In this document: piece after piece, positions 12,974-26,463 of the stretch | How positions within the stretch are numbered: the stretch's first letter is position 1 | Layout: every line of letters begins with the position of its first letter | NCBI GenBank assembly: GCA_945643635.1 | Contig: CALZFC010000044.1 | Span: forward strand, 1,347,001 to 1,411,000 | Direction of reading: 5' to 3' | Source of the DNA: Allodiplogaster sudhausi | Taxonomy: Eukaryota; Nematoda; Chromadorea; Rhabditida; Diplogasteridae | Length of the DNA stretch: 64,000 nt | The notes under the pieces: generated by a model | Database searches by the model: none | Told to the model about the DNA's origin: nothing | The model's input: only the letters and a program-made list of their open reading frames with translations | Translations under genes and position numbers: made by a program

Positions 12974-15397
12974 TAGTTATTTTTTTGAAAGTTTTATTTA
13001 TTTATCTTAGTATGTTAGGAGAACAATTTATAAGTGCATTTATATTTAAGACAAAGAAGATATGATCAAACGACTACCGTAAGTGCATTCGACAAGAGGG
13101 TCCATCCACCGCCGCCCGATTGCATGTCGCAGTAGACATCAAGCGATTTGTTGAAGCCCTTGAACGACGGGATCACACTGCAATCAATTTTGCCATACCT
13201 TAACATATTTGAAATGTTTCGCATTTATCGTTATTTACTCAAATTCATATTCCTCACCTATATCGATCAACCATCAGTCAGTTAATGTTGTGTTATACAT
13301 ATATAAGTGTGTCGGAAGACAAAACCACCACTTCACTTGGCGATGTTATTTCTAACATTATTTCTATCCGAATTAATTTTTTTTTACTTAACACTAGATT
13401 GAATGCTATACTTTTAAGAATCTTTATATATATATACATAGCTATGTATTTTAAAAGTAGAAAAACAAAGGCTGACTCGTAGACGCCGCTGTCGTGAATC
13501 TGATGGTAGACGAAGAGGTCGGCGCAGTGTCGGCGCGGCTTGTAGAATTCGCAGTCGTGGCCGTCGAAGAACTGTTTGCACTCGCAGTAGTAGCTGCCTG
13601 CAATGTATTCTCTTGTTGTTGTCTATTTAAAATATTTATAAAAGTTGTTCGTTCCATATAGTGAAAAACCTGTTCTTGAAAATGATTGAAACCTGGAGTG
13701 TTGAAGCATTTTCCCTGTCCCTTGTCGACCGAACACGTATGCGGGTCGAGGCATTCGTTGATGTCTGTGCATGTGTAGCCATCACCCTGAAAACGTGAGC
13801 TTTGGTCCCGTGCGGAAAGGAAAGGAGTACGGTAGATGGCCAACTTAGCCTTTTCATCCTAGTTTACTGTGTCTCGGCATACCTCATAGCCGGGCTTGCA
13901 GACGCACGCCAGTTGATTGTCCTTGATGCTACAGAAGGCGTCTTGCGTGCATTGGTTCTTCTATAAAGTTGTACATTGGTGAATGTTTAAAACACTTGGC
14001 GGGAAATTAAAATGATTATTCCTTATTTAAATAGCCGCTTTTAGCGAGCTTATATTATAGTACCCTGGCAATGAATGTTCCGTTGGTGCAGACGTTCTCT
14101 TGCTGGCAGCCGTCCGTGAGCCACGGCTGGTCGGCTGAAGCGAACCATGTATTGGAGAACACAACTTATTTGTTTTAATTTAAGATCCAAAATGATCCTC
14201 AGTTATTGTTAGCTTGCTGAGGCCACCTTAAGTCTTCTTAGTTTCTCCTTAGACTTACGTGGATGGAAGTTGCCGTTCGGGTCGGTGCATCCGCATTCCT
14301 GGATGCGGATGCACTGCACTTGAGAGGGACGCGAGTTGTCCAGCACGTAGCCATAGTCGCAGGCACAGCCTTCCGAGCAGGCTGTAGGAAGCAGAATAGA
14401 TACAATTTTAGTGTAGTATACGGTGGATAAAGTGAAGTGGGCACGAGTACTGTGACTCCATAAATGTTTTCTTGTTTGATCAATAGCACTTACGGAGTGT
14501 GCAGGTGTCGGGTGCGGTGTGGTCGGTGCATGTGGCCGGGCAGGCAGTCACGCACTCGTCGTAGGCGGAGTGGGCGGGGCACGTGATCGCGCATTGTACT
14601 CGAGGATCCTCGCGCCAGTGGTGAACGTTTACATCTGAAGAGAAAGTGAGAGAGGAAGAGAAAGAGAGCGAACGGGAGAGAGGCAGGGCAACATTAGGAA
14701 GATTCGGAATTCATTTTCAGTTTCCGCAAAAGTATATCGGAAATATTTCATAATGACAGCAAAAATAAGCAGATAGAAAACAATGAAGAAACAGACACTC
14801 TTATTAACAATATGAATGGGATTCTAAAGATACAACTTTCGCTATCCTTACTAGGCACATGCACTTGGCACGCGTGCACGAAGGTGGTGAGAACGGAGCA
14901 CTTGAGTGCCGGGAAACGGCACACGTCGTAGTGGCAGGCGTCGTAGGCCTTCAAAATTAATTTTAAAATTAAACCAATCGATGCATTAGGATACTAGCAA
15001 ATAAAGAGGTGATTATTGTCTGTTTGCCTTACAATTAGCCAAGTTAACACGGAAAAGAACAAGCCTGCATTATTGCCTCGGTTCCCGTCGCGAGGCAGCC
15101 GGCAAGCGGACCCTAAATCATATAAATTAATTTTTATTAATATTTATAATGTTAAATGGAACGAGTAAAAGTAAAAGTATTAAAAAACATTGAAGTAAAA
15201 AAAGGTATTGGTGGTTTAAAGTAACCTTGGCTTCCATGGCGAGGAAAATAGCTTGGCACTCTGCAGCAGCGCTGGTAACGTCCTAGAATAAGAATGTTCG
15301 GAGTGGAAAAAGTAGTGAATGAGATAAATAGAAAAGTTAGAAAGATAGAGAAACTGAGATTGATAGAATAGAGAGAGAGGGTAGAAGAGGAATGTTA

Positions 15398-15402
<5 letters not shown>

Positions 15403-15440
<38 letters not shown>
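15403..15440. repeat. (GA)n microsatellite
   Basis: An uninterrupted GA tract lies within a GA-rich stretch covering about 15360-15560, inside an intron of the degraded - strand gene. Open frames across it are low-complexity artefacts. Confidence 0.9.
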
Positions 15441-15447
<7 letters not shown>

Positions 15448-18400
15448 GGGATGGAGAATCAGCGAATGAGGAGGATAGAGAGTTAGCGAAGGAAAGAAAG
15501 AGTATGAGAGAGAAGAGGGACTAAGACAGAGAGCGAGAGAAAGGTGAGAGAGAGAGAGGAAATGAGAGGAAGATGGACTAACGCAAGTCTTGCTCGAGTT
15601 CGTCATGGTCCTGCCATCTACGCATGCCGAGTCGTCGGCGTACGCGAGCGAGATCCAACTGTCGGCAAAGTCATCGATTTGACTTTGTGTTGCGCGGCAG
15701 CCGGCCAGCGGGATGAAAGTGCCGTCGCTGGAGGCGGTGGGAATTTTGAATTTAGAATAGAGGTACTATCTTTGCTCGTACAATACTCCGCTCTAATTTA
15801 CTTTTTTAAATGGAACCGGCTGTTTTTATAAGCACCAGTATTTGAAAATAGGCCTCCGTCTTACAGAGTGATCGACGCGTGAACTGGTTCATACATTCAA
15901 AAAATTGAGATAAGTAATATGAAAACGGCGTAACGTGTCAAAAAAAATCTGCTGGAATAGAGAACATTTTTGACCAATAAAAGATAGATATAAGGAGAGG
16001 GCGAAATTTATTTGAAGAACGACGAAAATCTCCCTGCAGTTATGTTATTTGTAAAAATGAAAGTTGGACCACCATCCAACTTCTTAATAGATTTTTCCGT
16101 CGTGCGTTGAAATTAAAGACAAAAGAAGAATATTCTCTTCTTGTAATAAAAAAGACCTCTTTTTGAAGTCGTCCTTGCAATTCCGGTTGAGATCGCCGCT
16201 CATTCCTTCGATTATGTTGGGCACCTCAAAATATCGTCACATAAATGTGGGCGATCGAAGTTGTGAGATTTCAAATTGCCGCCACCCTTCGTATTCTCAT
16301 TCCTGCATGCTATTTTAATGTTTTTTTGTTGTTTTTTTCCGCGACTTGCAAAACGAGAACGACAGTGCCTAGCCGAGTGAACGCGGCATTTTAAACGTGA
16401 ATTAATTATAAATATGAGAGATGGCACTGGAGGGACCACCAGAATGCAAAGAGATCAGGAGACTAAGTGAATCCCACTCTGAATTGATCGACATCTGGCA
16501 GCGTCAGGCAGACTTGACCCTTCTGGAAGGCGACGGTGTCAAATTGGTCGTTCGCTACGACGATGTAATTCGATTGATACTTGGCCGTGATCTGGATAGC
16601 ATTAAGTAAGTATTTAAGTAGGAATTTTTCTTCTTCATATTGTATTGATTTCTTCGTACCTGCGGGTTGGTAGCCGACGGATAATTGAAGGGCACATGGA
16701 CTTGAATTCCATTGAAGAAGACTCGTAGATTCTTGTCTACGAACATGGTTTGGTTGTACATTTCGACTTGGACCGAAGTGACGTACGAGACCCTGTAGAC
16801 ACGATTTTCATTTTTTTCAGGAAATTAAAACCAACGTTTTGCTAAAAGTCTATTTTCTTAATGACAATTCGACTATTCACTTCTAAACCGCCTCTTCCCG
16901 CTTCCAACTTGAACGCTTCTATGCTTCTTTCTTCTTTCTCCCTCTCACTCTTTCACTATCTCTCTCTCCCTCTCTATTTCTGTATCGCCTTCTCCGTCTC
17001 TCTCACGCTCTCTTCTTTATACAACTAACGAATCATGCGGCTTCATCAGCTCGTTCTTAGCCTTGACAGTGAATGGTGCATAGCCACCGCCAAGCTTCGG
17101 AGAAGAGCGCGAGTAGATGTACGGGCATGTGCCTAGCATGCGAATCAAAGGTATTCATCATTAATATGCAAACAATATGCTAAATGAATATATGTAGAGC
17201 TATTCTAACTGGCTTCGAGGAATGCCTACACACGAAAAAAACTATGTCACTGTTTATGATGAAACCACGGGATCTCTTTGACAATAAGCAATAGAACAGC
17301 TTGATAGTTCTAACTATTACCTTCATAGTCATAGTTATTGATAATTAGAGTAAATACCTTTATTGTTAACTCAATACCTTGATAGCTATAGTTAATGCCG
17401 TCGAAGGTGTGATAGTGCGGATCGCCGTTGAAGCAGACCTTGCGAGAAGGCAGCGTGCATCCCTTTGAGGGTCGCCTCAAGGCATACTATATATTGCACA
17501 CTAAAATTATTAACTCAAAATGTACAAGGCACACTAAAATACCAGAGAAGCCGAGCTTGCAGACGCAGTTGATCTGATGGCTGCGCACGAAGCAGTCGGC
17601 GTTCTTGCCACAGGAAGTGGTCGTGCAGACGATCTTCTTCTCACACTTGACGCCCGTCGTGTCGTCCGGGCAAAGGCAGCTGAGAAATTTTGGGGAATTC
17701 AAATTTTATCCCGCGAAGAGCCCGATGATAAAAATGTTCAGAATAGCGAAAACTGTGCTAAAGCATCTCTGCTGCAAATGTGTTTTTAGAATGCCAGCTT
17801 TGCCAAGTTGCCCCATAATGTACCGAAATGAGTTTGGCAAGACGGCCTCGCAAGTGCCACCATTCAGGCATGGATTGGAGTAGCAGGCACTGCAGTCGCT
17901 CTCGGCCGCAGCTTCCTTTTGCTCTTTGATCTTGAATTAGCTTTTTTTCATTTAAAAAAACAACCATTCAAACGATATATTAATGGTAATTTTAATGGTT
18001 GAAAAGTTAAAATGCTATTTTAATAGTAAAAGAGCGATTTAATTCGTAATTTTGATGTCTAAATATGTCAAGAGTAGACATAGAAGTACAACCTCCGTCT
18101 TTAGTGCACCAATTGCTGAGAGTAACCGCTCGCGAGAGGCGCAAGAAAGATCGTGACAGAAACCTCTGAATATTTTGGTACATCACAAGAAATCACCGGG
18201 CTTTGTAGTTCTTCGTGCGCAGAATCTTTTTTTTTTTCAATTTGCTAGACGAAGAATCGGACATTCCGTTACATGAGCACAAAAAAGCTTCTTTATTAAA
18301 CTTGTCTAGACTTTTAGACAATCGGAAAAGAACGTACATATATGACAAATGTATGTGCATGCAAATACTGAAACAGTAAAGAAACATTGTTGTTATCACT

Positions 18401-18547
18401 GCATTTTATTACGTTTAGTTTCTTTGTGTGACATGCAAGCAAAATTCGAAGCTAATACAAAATTAAGTAAAAACAAAAATAAGATGGAACAATTAAGATT
18501 TAATGAGAACAAATAGTCTTAAGTTTTAAATAAGTATTCTTGAATGT

Positions 18548-18756
18548 TCATCCTCCCGCCCTCGCGGAGGTTGAGAAGACTGCGACTATGGCTGAAGAGT
18601 GGTTTCGTACAGCGAGAATTGGCACGGATTTGCGAAGGATATTCTTGATCTGAAATCAAAACATGTATGTACATTTATAACTTTATCATTACCATTTTTG
18701 CCTCATACCATGTGCATACATTTGAAATAATGCGTACGAAACATCATATGTACCTT

Positions 18757-18799
<43 letters not shown>

Positions 18800-20700
18800 C
18801 TGGATCTGGATAATATCTGTGCTTTCAAGAAAAATCTAGGACAACCGACGATTGCATGGCGCGTGGTTTATTTGACTCTATTTGAGAAAGAACAAATGTC
18901 TAAAGACTCGTCTCGTGACCTCCTGATTGTTCGCGAGGTAGACAAGCGCGTTCGTTGAGCTGTTTGCAATGACGCAGAGAACGGTGATCGAGTAGAGAGA
19001 GACGTCTGCGTCGGGGGAGATGACGACGGGGAAGAGATGGAAGGTCGCCCAGGCGGCCAAGTAGAACGCCGCCATCACGCAGAATTGCATCGCATGCCTG
19101 AAGAATTTTATTATTTGTTACTTTACATATTACCATTTAATTGTACCATGTTATTCTTAAAAAAACAGTATTGTAACTACAAAAACCGCATTTGTGCATG
19201 AAACTAGACTGTAGTTAAATGCACAAAACTATGAACTGGTTATACTGAAGCAGCATAGCACTTTTTTTGGATTCTGATGAATGACCTTCTTTTGTCTTTT
19301 TTTTTCGGATAAAACTGACTTGTACTCTTGCCGTCGTCGCAGCGTTGCCGTTTCACTGCTCAGTCCATTGCTCGATCTCGCTCGTCGCATTGTTATTATG
19401 ATCTGCGAATGAAGGAATTACATTTATGTACATACTACATGCACTAATATAATAGACACATCGTTCTATGGTCTTGAAGAGTAAAAGAGGCCTAAATAAA
19501 GATTATGTGATATGGAGCCAATATGCACAACAGCATACTGCTGAGTAACAAATGATCGAGAATGTTGTTGAGATACAATTGACGGGAAGCACAAGAAAGT
19601 GACTGGACGCGTTTGGCGGGGCATCTTTGGCTGGTATCAAGTAGGAGTAGCCGCTGTAGCGATAGTCAAAGATTAGCCTGAAGTAAGCGCGTATTTGAAA
19701 TGGCCATATTGCGAAATTGTTTCATAAAATCTTCACAAAGCGATGTTTGTTGCATGCGATTATAATAGAACAATTCTTGCCTGCAACACGGCAAGCCATA
19801 TTGCGCCATGGCAGAAAGAAAGATGGCGAAAACATGCACAAGCACTGTCAACACTATGATTCTCGTCCTCGTGAAGAAGTGGCACGTGTGAAATACGACA
19901 GTTATCATTCTGGGAAAATGTAGAACATGTAAATTGTCAATCGTTGTAATATCTTACTATCATTATAAAGAGATAGAAAATTTATTGATTTACACTTTGA
20001 CCAACCGATTTACTGCGAGATAGATATGGCTGAGCGATGTGTGAAACCAGAAATAGAGCATTACTGACGAGAGAAAAGCGAGGCCCGAGCTATCGGCGCC
20101 ATCTTCGAAGAACCAATCCTATTCAGTTTGCATTATTCACCACGATGCCACATTTGTGATTAGCTATATTACGATGATCAATAGAAATTTCTTCAATACC
20201 TGCCATATGATTGAAGGTATTAAGTAGGAAATATGAAGTACGAGCATGAGCCAGTCCACAATGATTATCTGAAAGAGAGACATTATTGTAGGAGACCTAG
20301 CTTTGTCCAAGAGATTTTGCTTCATCGCAAAATCTCTTGGAGATATACATATGTATATATATATATACGCAACAAATGTATGTATGTACACAATTGTTGA
20401 ATGAAATGAATTCATTGTTGCTTATTAGGGTAAATCATTATTTGCCTGGCTTGAGATCAAATAGATCGGGCTCGAGTGCGCTGAGAGCATTCGGCCACGG
20501 AAGAATGCCACGATGACGAGGGTGTCAGCAATAAGCTAAACAGAGAAAAATATAGTATTTAAATGTATTAAAAATTACATAAAAGTCATATGCGCTTTTT
20601 TGATAAATGCCTTATTGTTAATTAAAAGAATTATTTAATTACTAACTCCGGCAAAGCTGGCGACAGCAAGCAAGCAGCCGACCAAAATATGAGCTGGCAT
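18548..20700 (-). CDS. Srx-like serpentine (7TM) receptor A, 9 exons, ~318 aa, intact
   Basis: Exons in coding order: 20647-20700, 20446-20535, 20200-20268, 20006-20118, 19781-19909, 19539-19677, 19320-19402, 18920-19097, 18548-18649. All phases fit, ending in TGA. Seven hydrophobic segments are seen, with a conserved HTSLSHIYLA.NR motif at the end of TM3, a Cys pair GLPCCR before extracellular loop 2, a basic third cytoplasmic loop (RRARS...RRRQEYK) and a TM7 ending NALVYLANNQE. These match the layout of nematode Srx receptors (Pfam 7TM_GPCR_Srx); the assignment is from memory of the family. Probable role: chemosensory GPCR in the ciliary membrane of sensory neurons (inference). Introns 2 (CAG|GCAAAT) and 5 (CAG|GCAAGA) use GC donors. 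It is the most diverged cluster member (N-terminus MPAHILVGCLL). Confidence 0.8.
18763..18797. repeat. (GA)n microsatellite
   Basis: A GA tract in the last intron of receptor A. Confidence 0.9.
20307..20340. repeat. Perfect 14-bp-stem hairpin in an intron of receptor A
   Basis: CCAAGAGATTTTGC, a 6-base loop, then its exact reverse complement, located between exons 2 and 3. It is too short for a typical pre-miRNA. No homologue was noticed in the other receptor copies. Confidence 0.5.
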
Positions 20701-21564
20701 CTTTTTTAATAATGAGAATTCTGATCTGCTGCAATCACCTTCGCCTTTCACATCGTCTGGCTTGAACGATCAACTTTTTTTTTTAAAGCTTGCGACGGAA
20801 GGAAAAAGTTGAGAAAAACATATGCATCAAGCAATCGTGCAATCAGATTCATATATGTATGCTATGCATTTTCGCGCTATTCACAAGGTGGCTTGATGCC
20901 GAATCAACCTTTGCACCAGAGGATGGCGCTTTCACATGTACGTGAAAGTATACATGAATTACATGCCTGGGCATGATGTTACGTCTAGCATTCACTGCCT
21001 CCTTTTGTTCTCAATGTCAAGGCGAAAAAGAGTCAAGGGAAAATACAAAGGGATAAATAAACCATTTGCCAACAGCGCACTAATTCCTTGAAAACATCAA
21101 ATTGTGGTAGTATCAATGGAGTCCTACATAACTTCTATTGAATGGTCGAATAAAAGAAATATAGATATCTGGAAGGAATGAAACTATCTTCTCGAATGCT
21201 ATTTCAGAAGCAAACAACCCATTCAAAATGATATAATCATCAGTTTCCCTGTAAGATCTATTACTTTGCTCCTTGTTCTCTGAAAATGTTTGTTTATGAA
21301 AAAATGTAGTTTCACCATGTCGTGATCTCATGGGATTTTGGGTTCCCGATGAATAATATAGATAATTACTAAAAAATGTATATGCATCGCTCCTCGCATG
21401 GCACTCTCAGTGATTGACACAAAAAGTGTAGCAAATGAATTTTTCAATGTTTGGATGACTAACATGCTAAAACATCTTGATCAGATATTCTTGTTTTGGA
21501 GGCTCTCCGATTTGAAACAACAAATGCAATGTAAATATGAAGTAGTATTACTGCTGTTTGAGTT
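20701..21564. other. Upstream region of receptor A, no gene seen
   Basis: No exon chain is supported. The sequence joins, without a visible boundary element, the truncated receptor fragment that starts at about 21565. It probably contains receptor A's promoter. Confidence 0.4.
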
Positions 21565-22499
21565 AGTTAATCCGATGACCCTCGGTCGTGTGAAGACGTT
21601 TGAAGTGTAGAAGAACACCGTTACCATTCTAGGATTTTTTGGCGTAAAGAAACGGAAATATAACAGTCCAAATACCTTTGTAGCAAGAGGCTTATTCGCT
21701 GACCATATCTTGATAACTATGTAGCTACATTGAAGGTCATTTTTAAATGTAAACTAAAACGTTATTTTATTAAAAAGAAAACCTGTTAAGCGCAAGGTAG
21801 ATGTGGCTGAGTGAAGTGTGATACCAACAGTAGACCATGAGTGAGGAGAGGAGAAGGAGCGCATTGCTTGCTAAGCCCTCGGCGAACAACCAGTCCTTCA
21901 ACTCTGTTTGTTTTTACCGGCACAGGTTTTAAACTTTTCAAAATATGATTTTTAATTTAATTAAAGTCGAACTATTATTTGTCACCTGCAGAATGATGCT
22001 CGGGATTTGGTAGCCGATATGCAGAGCAAGCATGAACCAGTCAACGATGATAATCTTGAAAAAAAACACCTTGTATTAATGCATACATTGATTGCGTGCA
22101 GGAAAAATCATCAAATATGACCAAATAAACAGTGTGAACATAAACGCCTACTTGACTCGAAATAATGTAGATCGGACTCGCAGTCCGCGACAGAAGCCGT
22201 CTCTTGAAGAATGCGAAGATGGCAAGTGAGTTCGCTGTCATCTACTCATGTAATATGTAAATATGTCTGTACGCAAATATGATTTGAAAAATTATTATCA
22301 CAGATTAACTATCTCAGTTTACTCATTTTTACTAATTTTGTACTCATTACTAGTTAACAAAATGCGGAAAAGTTCGGCAAAAATATTGAAAAGTAAAGTC
22401 TCCAGGAAAAAATGAACAACAACAACAATAATCTAAGGAACATACGCCGATGACACAGAGTGCCGTTAGAAAGCCCCCGATTAGGACTGAATGCAGCAT
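21565..22499 (-). pseudogene. Srx-like receptor fragment B1 (exons 1-4 and part of 5)
   Basis: Exons 22446-22499, 22152-22241, 21986-22054 and 21783-21895 have the standard lengths (54, 90, 69, 113 nt) and phases of the family, covering TM1 to TM3 with the HTSLSHIYLALNR motif. Exon 5 begins at 21628 (MVTVFFYTSNVFTR), but similarity ends at about 21565 in the middle of TM4, after which the frame runs into unrelated sequence and a stop. Exons 6-9 are absent. A truncated gene, probably left by unequal crossing-over or deletion. Confidence 0.75.
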
Positions 22500-23357
22500 T
22501 TCCTCCGAGAATGACGTGTCGCCTGGGAATATTCACAAGACACTTTAACCGACTTCAAACATATGTATGTATCTAAGTGGGAGTGAATAAAGAGTTCTGA
22601 AGAACTGGAACAACAAACGAGACCACGCGGATCGTGCTCTTCTCATCGTGCACAAGTGTCACTTTATTACAATTGTATTTTCACATAAAGAATTTCTCAT
22701 TGTCAGACAAGACCCGCTCTTTTGTTCTCATAAAAGAATAATATGAAAAACATGTTTTGCAAATTTATGAATATGAATAAGTAAAACGAAGGTTTTTTTT
22801 CAATCAATAATATTTTGTTCGAAGTGTGACTGGCGGACAAGTCAAAATAATTTTCCTGCTAATGAGGTGTCGGGGGAGCCTTTTTCCTAATTACGTCAAT
22901 ACATGGCCCCCAGATCTCCGGTATTGCAGATATTCTTCTTTTTTTTTCCAAGAACAGCAGCTATATCATGGGGCGTCTCATCATTCATCCATACATTCCC
23001 TGTAATGTTGTTCATTTTCATATGCTATTTAGCCCAAATTTATCATTTTCCTTTACAATTCATCATAATGAAGACGATGAAAAGATTCAAACATGTTTAT
23101 TCCAATGGCACAAAATTGCACCACAAACACTCAATTTTGTAGTTCTTCATTGTTAACATTGTTCGTAGGTTGAGTAAATAAATTTATGCATATATGAACA
23201 TACATACCTTTGAAAACTCAACTTAAGTTTCAACAAGAGCTTATACACACAACGAAGACTAATATAGTGATAAATGTATATATTTCTGTAAACATATGTA
23301 CAAATTGTTGATACTTAGTCAATATATTTTAAAGCTCCAAAAAGGTGAGAAGAATTG

Positions 23358-25813
23358 TTATGAGTGAATGCGTGAGACGTGAGCTGGCATCGCAGTCGCG
23401 GTCGGCGTATCACCGTGGGCGAGTGAGCGAAATGTGCGACGGATGGCGCGGCGGATCTTCGAGATTAACAGCAATTAATTATTTTATTATAATAAATAAT
23501 AAATTTACTTTTTCACTATTATCGCAGGCGTTATAATTGTGCCGTGATTGTGGCTTTTCTTTTCTTAGGAGTGATAACTTAGATGATAATTTCTATCACC
23601 TCCTGATTGTTAATCAGGTAGACTAGTGAATTTGTGGTGCCGTTCGCAATGACGCAGACAGAGGTGACGGAGTAGAAAGCGGGACTCGCTTCTGCAGGAA
23701 TGAGCTGAGGAAAGAAGTGATAACTCAGCCAAGCGAGAAGGTAGCAGGCGGCCATCGCGCAGAATTGCATTGCATGTCTAAAAGCGTTGAGGTGTCTATT
23801 TCAAAAAATTGTATGGATAAATGTGTAATATAAGAATACATGTCTTTTTAATTCAACGATTGAAGTACGAACTTGTATTCCTGCCGTCTCCGCGTCGACG
23901 AGGTTTCCCTGTTCAGAAAGCCGCCAGAACGACTTTTGCGCATTGTGAAGATGATCTTAAGAGATGAATTTTTGCTGTTTATTTAATAATAAAAAGTGAG
24001 CCACTTGCTTTTTTTTACATTTTTTTATTCTTAAACAGAGAGAACGTATGTTTACAAACTGGTTTACAGAATCTGAGACCTTGCATTGAATTACTCACGA
24101 TTATTGAAAGTTATATGGACATAAATGAATCATTCGCAATAGAAATAGGGCCCCGTTAGAACAGCCTTTTTTCATTTGCGTGACATATAATTTTGTTAAA
24201 TCTTTCCAATGGAATATGCTTGAACTTTTTTGAACTCTCTTTCCTTAGATTTTCGCAACACATTTACACCAACTGGGAATCTATTTCAAACAACTCGCAC
24301 CGCGCAGTAGCAGATGAACGAAGTTGCTGATGAAATAACGTTGAGTGGCATCGTCAAGTATTCATTCGAAATGTTGTCTGAATGGCCTGGAGGCACCACG
24401 GCAGAGTAGCTGTATACCCGGTAGTCGAAGGTGCCCCTAGAAGTGTCAAGGAGTCAGCTTTCCGGAAAAAACAATATAAATAAAATTAAAAAATGATTTC
24501 TATAAAAGTAGCATAGAATTATTAATGTTTACTAAACGATATGCTGAGAAAAACATTTCTACGTAAACATACTCTTCAATCGAAAGAGATTTAAAAAGGA
24601 CATTTCTGCTAGTTTTTCAATATCAATATAATAGTTGGCATATTTTAGGAGATGTTCTTTGAATTGGCGGAAAAGAACTGTATTATAAGTTTCTGATGGC
24701 TTGATTCTGACCTGCAGCATGGCAGAATGAATTGGGCAAGCACGGCGAAGAGTATAGCGGTGCAGTGAACGGCGCATGTTAAGCCGATGATCGTCGATCT
24801 CGTGAAGACGTTCGACGTGTAGAAGACGACCGTTACCATTCTATAGATTTCATTATTGTTCTTTTATAGGAATTGAGCTATATGAAACGATTAATGCAAC
24901 GAGAGGCTTTGCTTTACTCCATTCTCCATGTTTAAATCCACCTGAATGATTCTAGGCAAAAAGATGCTCAGTTTCTTGGAACAAAAGGAGAAAAATTTAA
25001 ATTTATTTCAGAATTTCCTCACCTGTTGAGAGCCAGGTAGATGTGACTGAGCGAGGTGTGGAACCAGCAGTAGACCATCAATGACGAAATGAGGATGAGC
25101 ACACTGCTTTCGGTGCCGTCCGCGAATAACCAGTCCTGTAATTTAGTGTTTTAGAGGCAACAACTTAATAGAAATAATGAAAATTTTGTCGTCAAACTAT
25201 TTCCTGTCAACACGATAAAATATTTTTTTCATCATCTGCCTAAACGTGCCCGCAGAATGATGCTCGGAAGTTGGTAGCCGATATGAAGGACAAGCATGAT
25301 CCAGTCGACGATGATTATCTGATTGATAGATAGATCTTTTCTTTGATAAAATACAGGTATATGTAGATGATAGGTAATAAAATTCTAATTCAAATGAAGA
25401 CCAAGTATAGCAAGTAGAGCTGAAATCGACGATTAGTCTGTGGTACTAATAAATAAAAGTGCTGCACGAAAAGCACCTGGCTCGATATAATGTAGATCGG
25501 ACTCGCATTCTTCGACAGGAGGCGCCCCTTGAAGAAAGCGAAGATTGCCAGAGTATTCGCAGTAAGCTATAAACTTTTTTCTTCAAGCATCCGCAACTGT
25601 AATACATGCTAGGTTGCAATTGAGATGCAAATACAAATAGCAATTTTTTCAATTGAAATTCATTAACTCAAGTAATAAGTAAGTCATGTTAATAGATACG
25701 ATTTAGCAATCATGTATGTATGTATCTAATTTGTATAAGTACAATAATGTTCCAACTCCAATAACGCAGAGCACTGCAAGAAAGCCGCCGACCATTGCAG
25801 ACACTAGTGACAT
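23358..25813 (-). CDS. Srx-like serpentine receptor B2, 9 exons, ~317 aa
   Basis: Exons in coding order: 25757-25813, 25477-25566, 25250-25318, 25023-25135, 24712-24840, 24301-24436, 23873-23955, 23600-23777, 23358-23456. Phases are consistent and the frame closes at TAA. Features: start MSLVSAMVGGFL with TM1, ISSQ at the end of the first loop, HTSLSHIYLALNR after TM3, LPCCR before loop 2, RRRQEYK before TM6, and LINNQE then a basic tail. It is most similar to fragment B1, then to C and D. The intron-3 donor reads CGG|GCACGT, a weak GC donor where relatives have AG|GT, so correct splicing is uncertain. Probable chemoreceptor (inference from family). Confidence 0.78.
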
Positions 25814-26463
25814 CTCCAGACGGCGCGTGCCTCCTGGAGACAGGGCAGATATTCCCAGACGAGTTCTCGTCTGTTATAACCTTAGGTTAGAAAGTGCCAG
25901 CCAGGGAACTAGAACAAACAGACGAGGTCACGCAGAAGAGAATAACAGACATTTTATTATTTGAAAAGCAAACGTCAGTGTCAAGAATTGTATTGTTTTC
26001 TCACAGACAATGCGCATATGTAGATCAGGATCGCACATGTCTAACAATAGGGTACCGCTTGGACTTTTACTCTTTTGTTTCTAACATATAAACATGTACT
26101 ACTCACATGACTAAAATAAATGCTCACTGAATGGTTAGGGTTAGAGAAAAGTGCAAGCTAAACTCAATTTCATCACTTAACCAGGCATGGAATAGAATAT
26201 TTTATTGCATTTTCCTTGTGTAAAGTTCAAATATCTCGATTCTTTTTTATCATTTAGAACTGCAAAAAGACAAATATGTACATATGTCATCATGGAAACA
26301 TCATTATACTACATACTTCATGTTTATTCAAAATTCATTTAAATACATACACATATTGTATTCGTCATTGATATTCAAAATTCAGACAAGATGAAAACAA
26401 TAGATTGTCATTTATTATTTTCTATGATATTTACTCAAAGGTTCTAAGTGAAAGAACGCGCAT

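Larger units (their letters stand above)
11621..18165 (-). pseudogene. Inverted second copy of the vWD-TIL-EGF-fibrinogen gene, degraded
   Basis: Exons in coding order: 18093-18165, 17824-17930, 17543-17679, 17378-17475, 17030-17132, 16660-16792, 16478-16591, 16157-16224, 15583-15727, 15226-15282, 15065-15112, 14852-14948, 14494-14634, 14259-14381, 14064-14134, 13883-13960, 13693-13786, 13477-13597, 13078-13177, 12741-12853, 12369-12489, 12188-12290, 12072-12126, 11834-11939, 11621-11680. Most have the same length and phase as the + strand copy. Damage: no signal-peptide exon was found upstream of 18165. The exon that opens the vWD domain (17378-17475) is 98 instead of 99 nt, which shifts the frame and meets a stop in the next exon. 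The donor after 12369 reads AAG|AT instead of AAG|GT. One exon (15065-15112) uses a GC donor. The last exon ends differently from the first copy. Domain order is otherwise conserved. Either a pseudogene or a gene with assembly errors; the independent lesions favour decay. Confidence 0.75.

Noticed and set aside
15337..15606. Ser/Leu-repeat open frame on the - strand
   Set aside because: It is the translation of a (GA)n/(CT)n microsatellite inside an intron. The same applies to frames at 39590-40026, 47316-47685, 52813-53004 and 62563-62949.
16421..16609. + strand 62-codon open frame beginning MALEGPPECKE
   Set aside because: It is the antisense shadow of exon 8 of the degraded - strand vWD gene (16478-16591), which has matching splice sites and homology.
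20307..20340. Hairpin considered as a microRNA precursor
   Set aside because: A perfect 14-bp stem with a 6-base loop is too short for a pre-miRNA and no arm is shared with other loci in the window.
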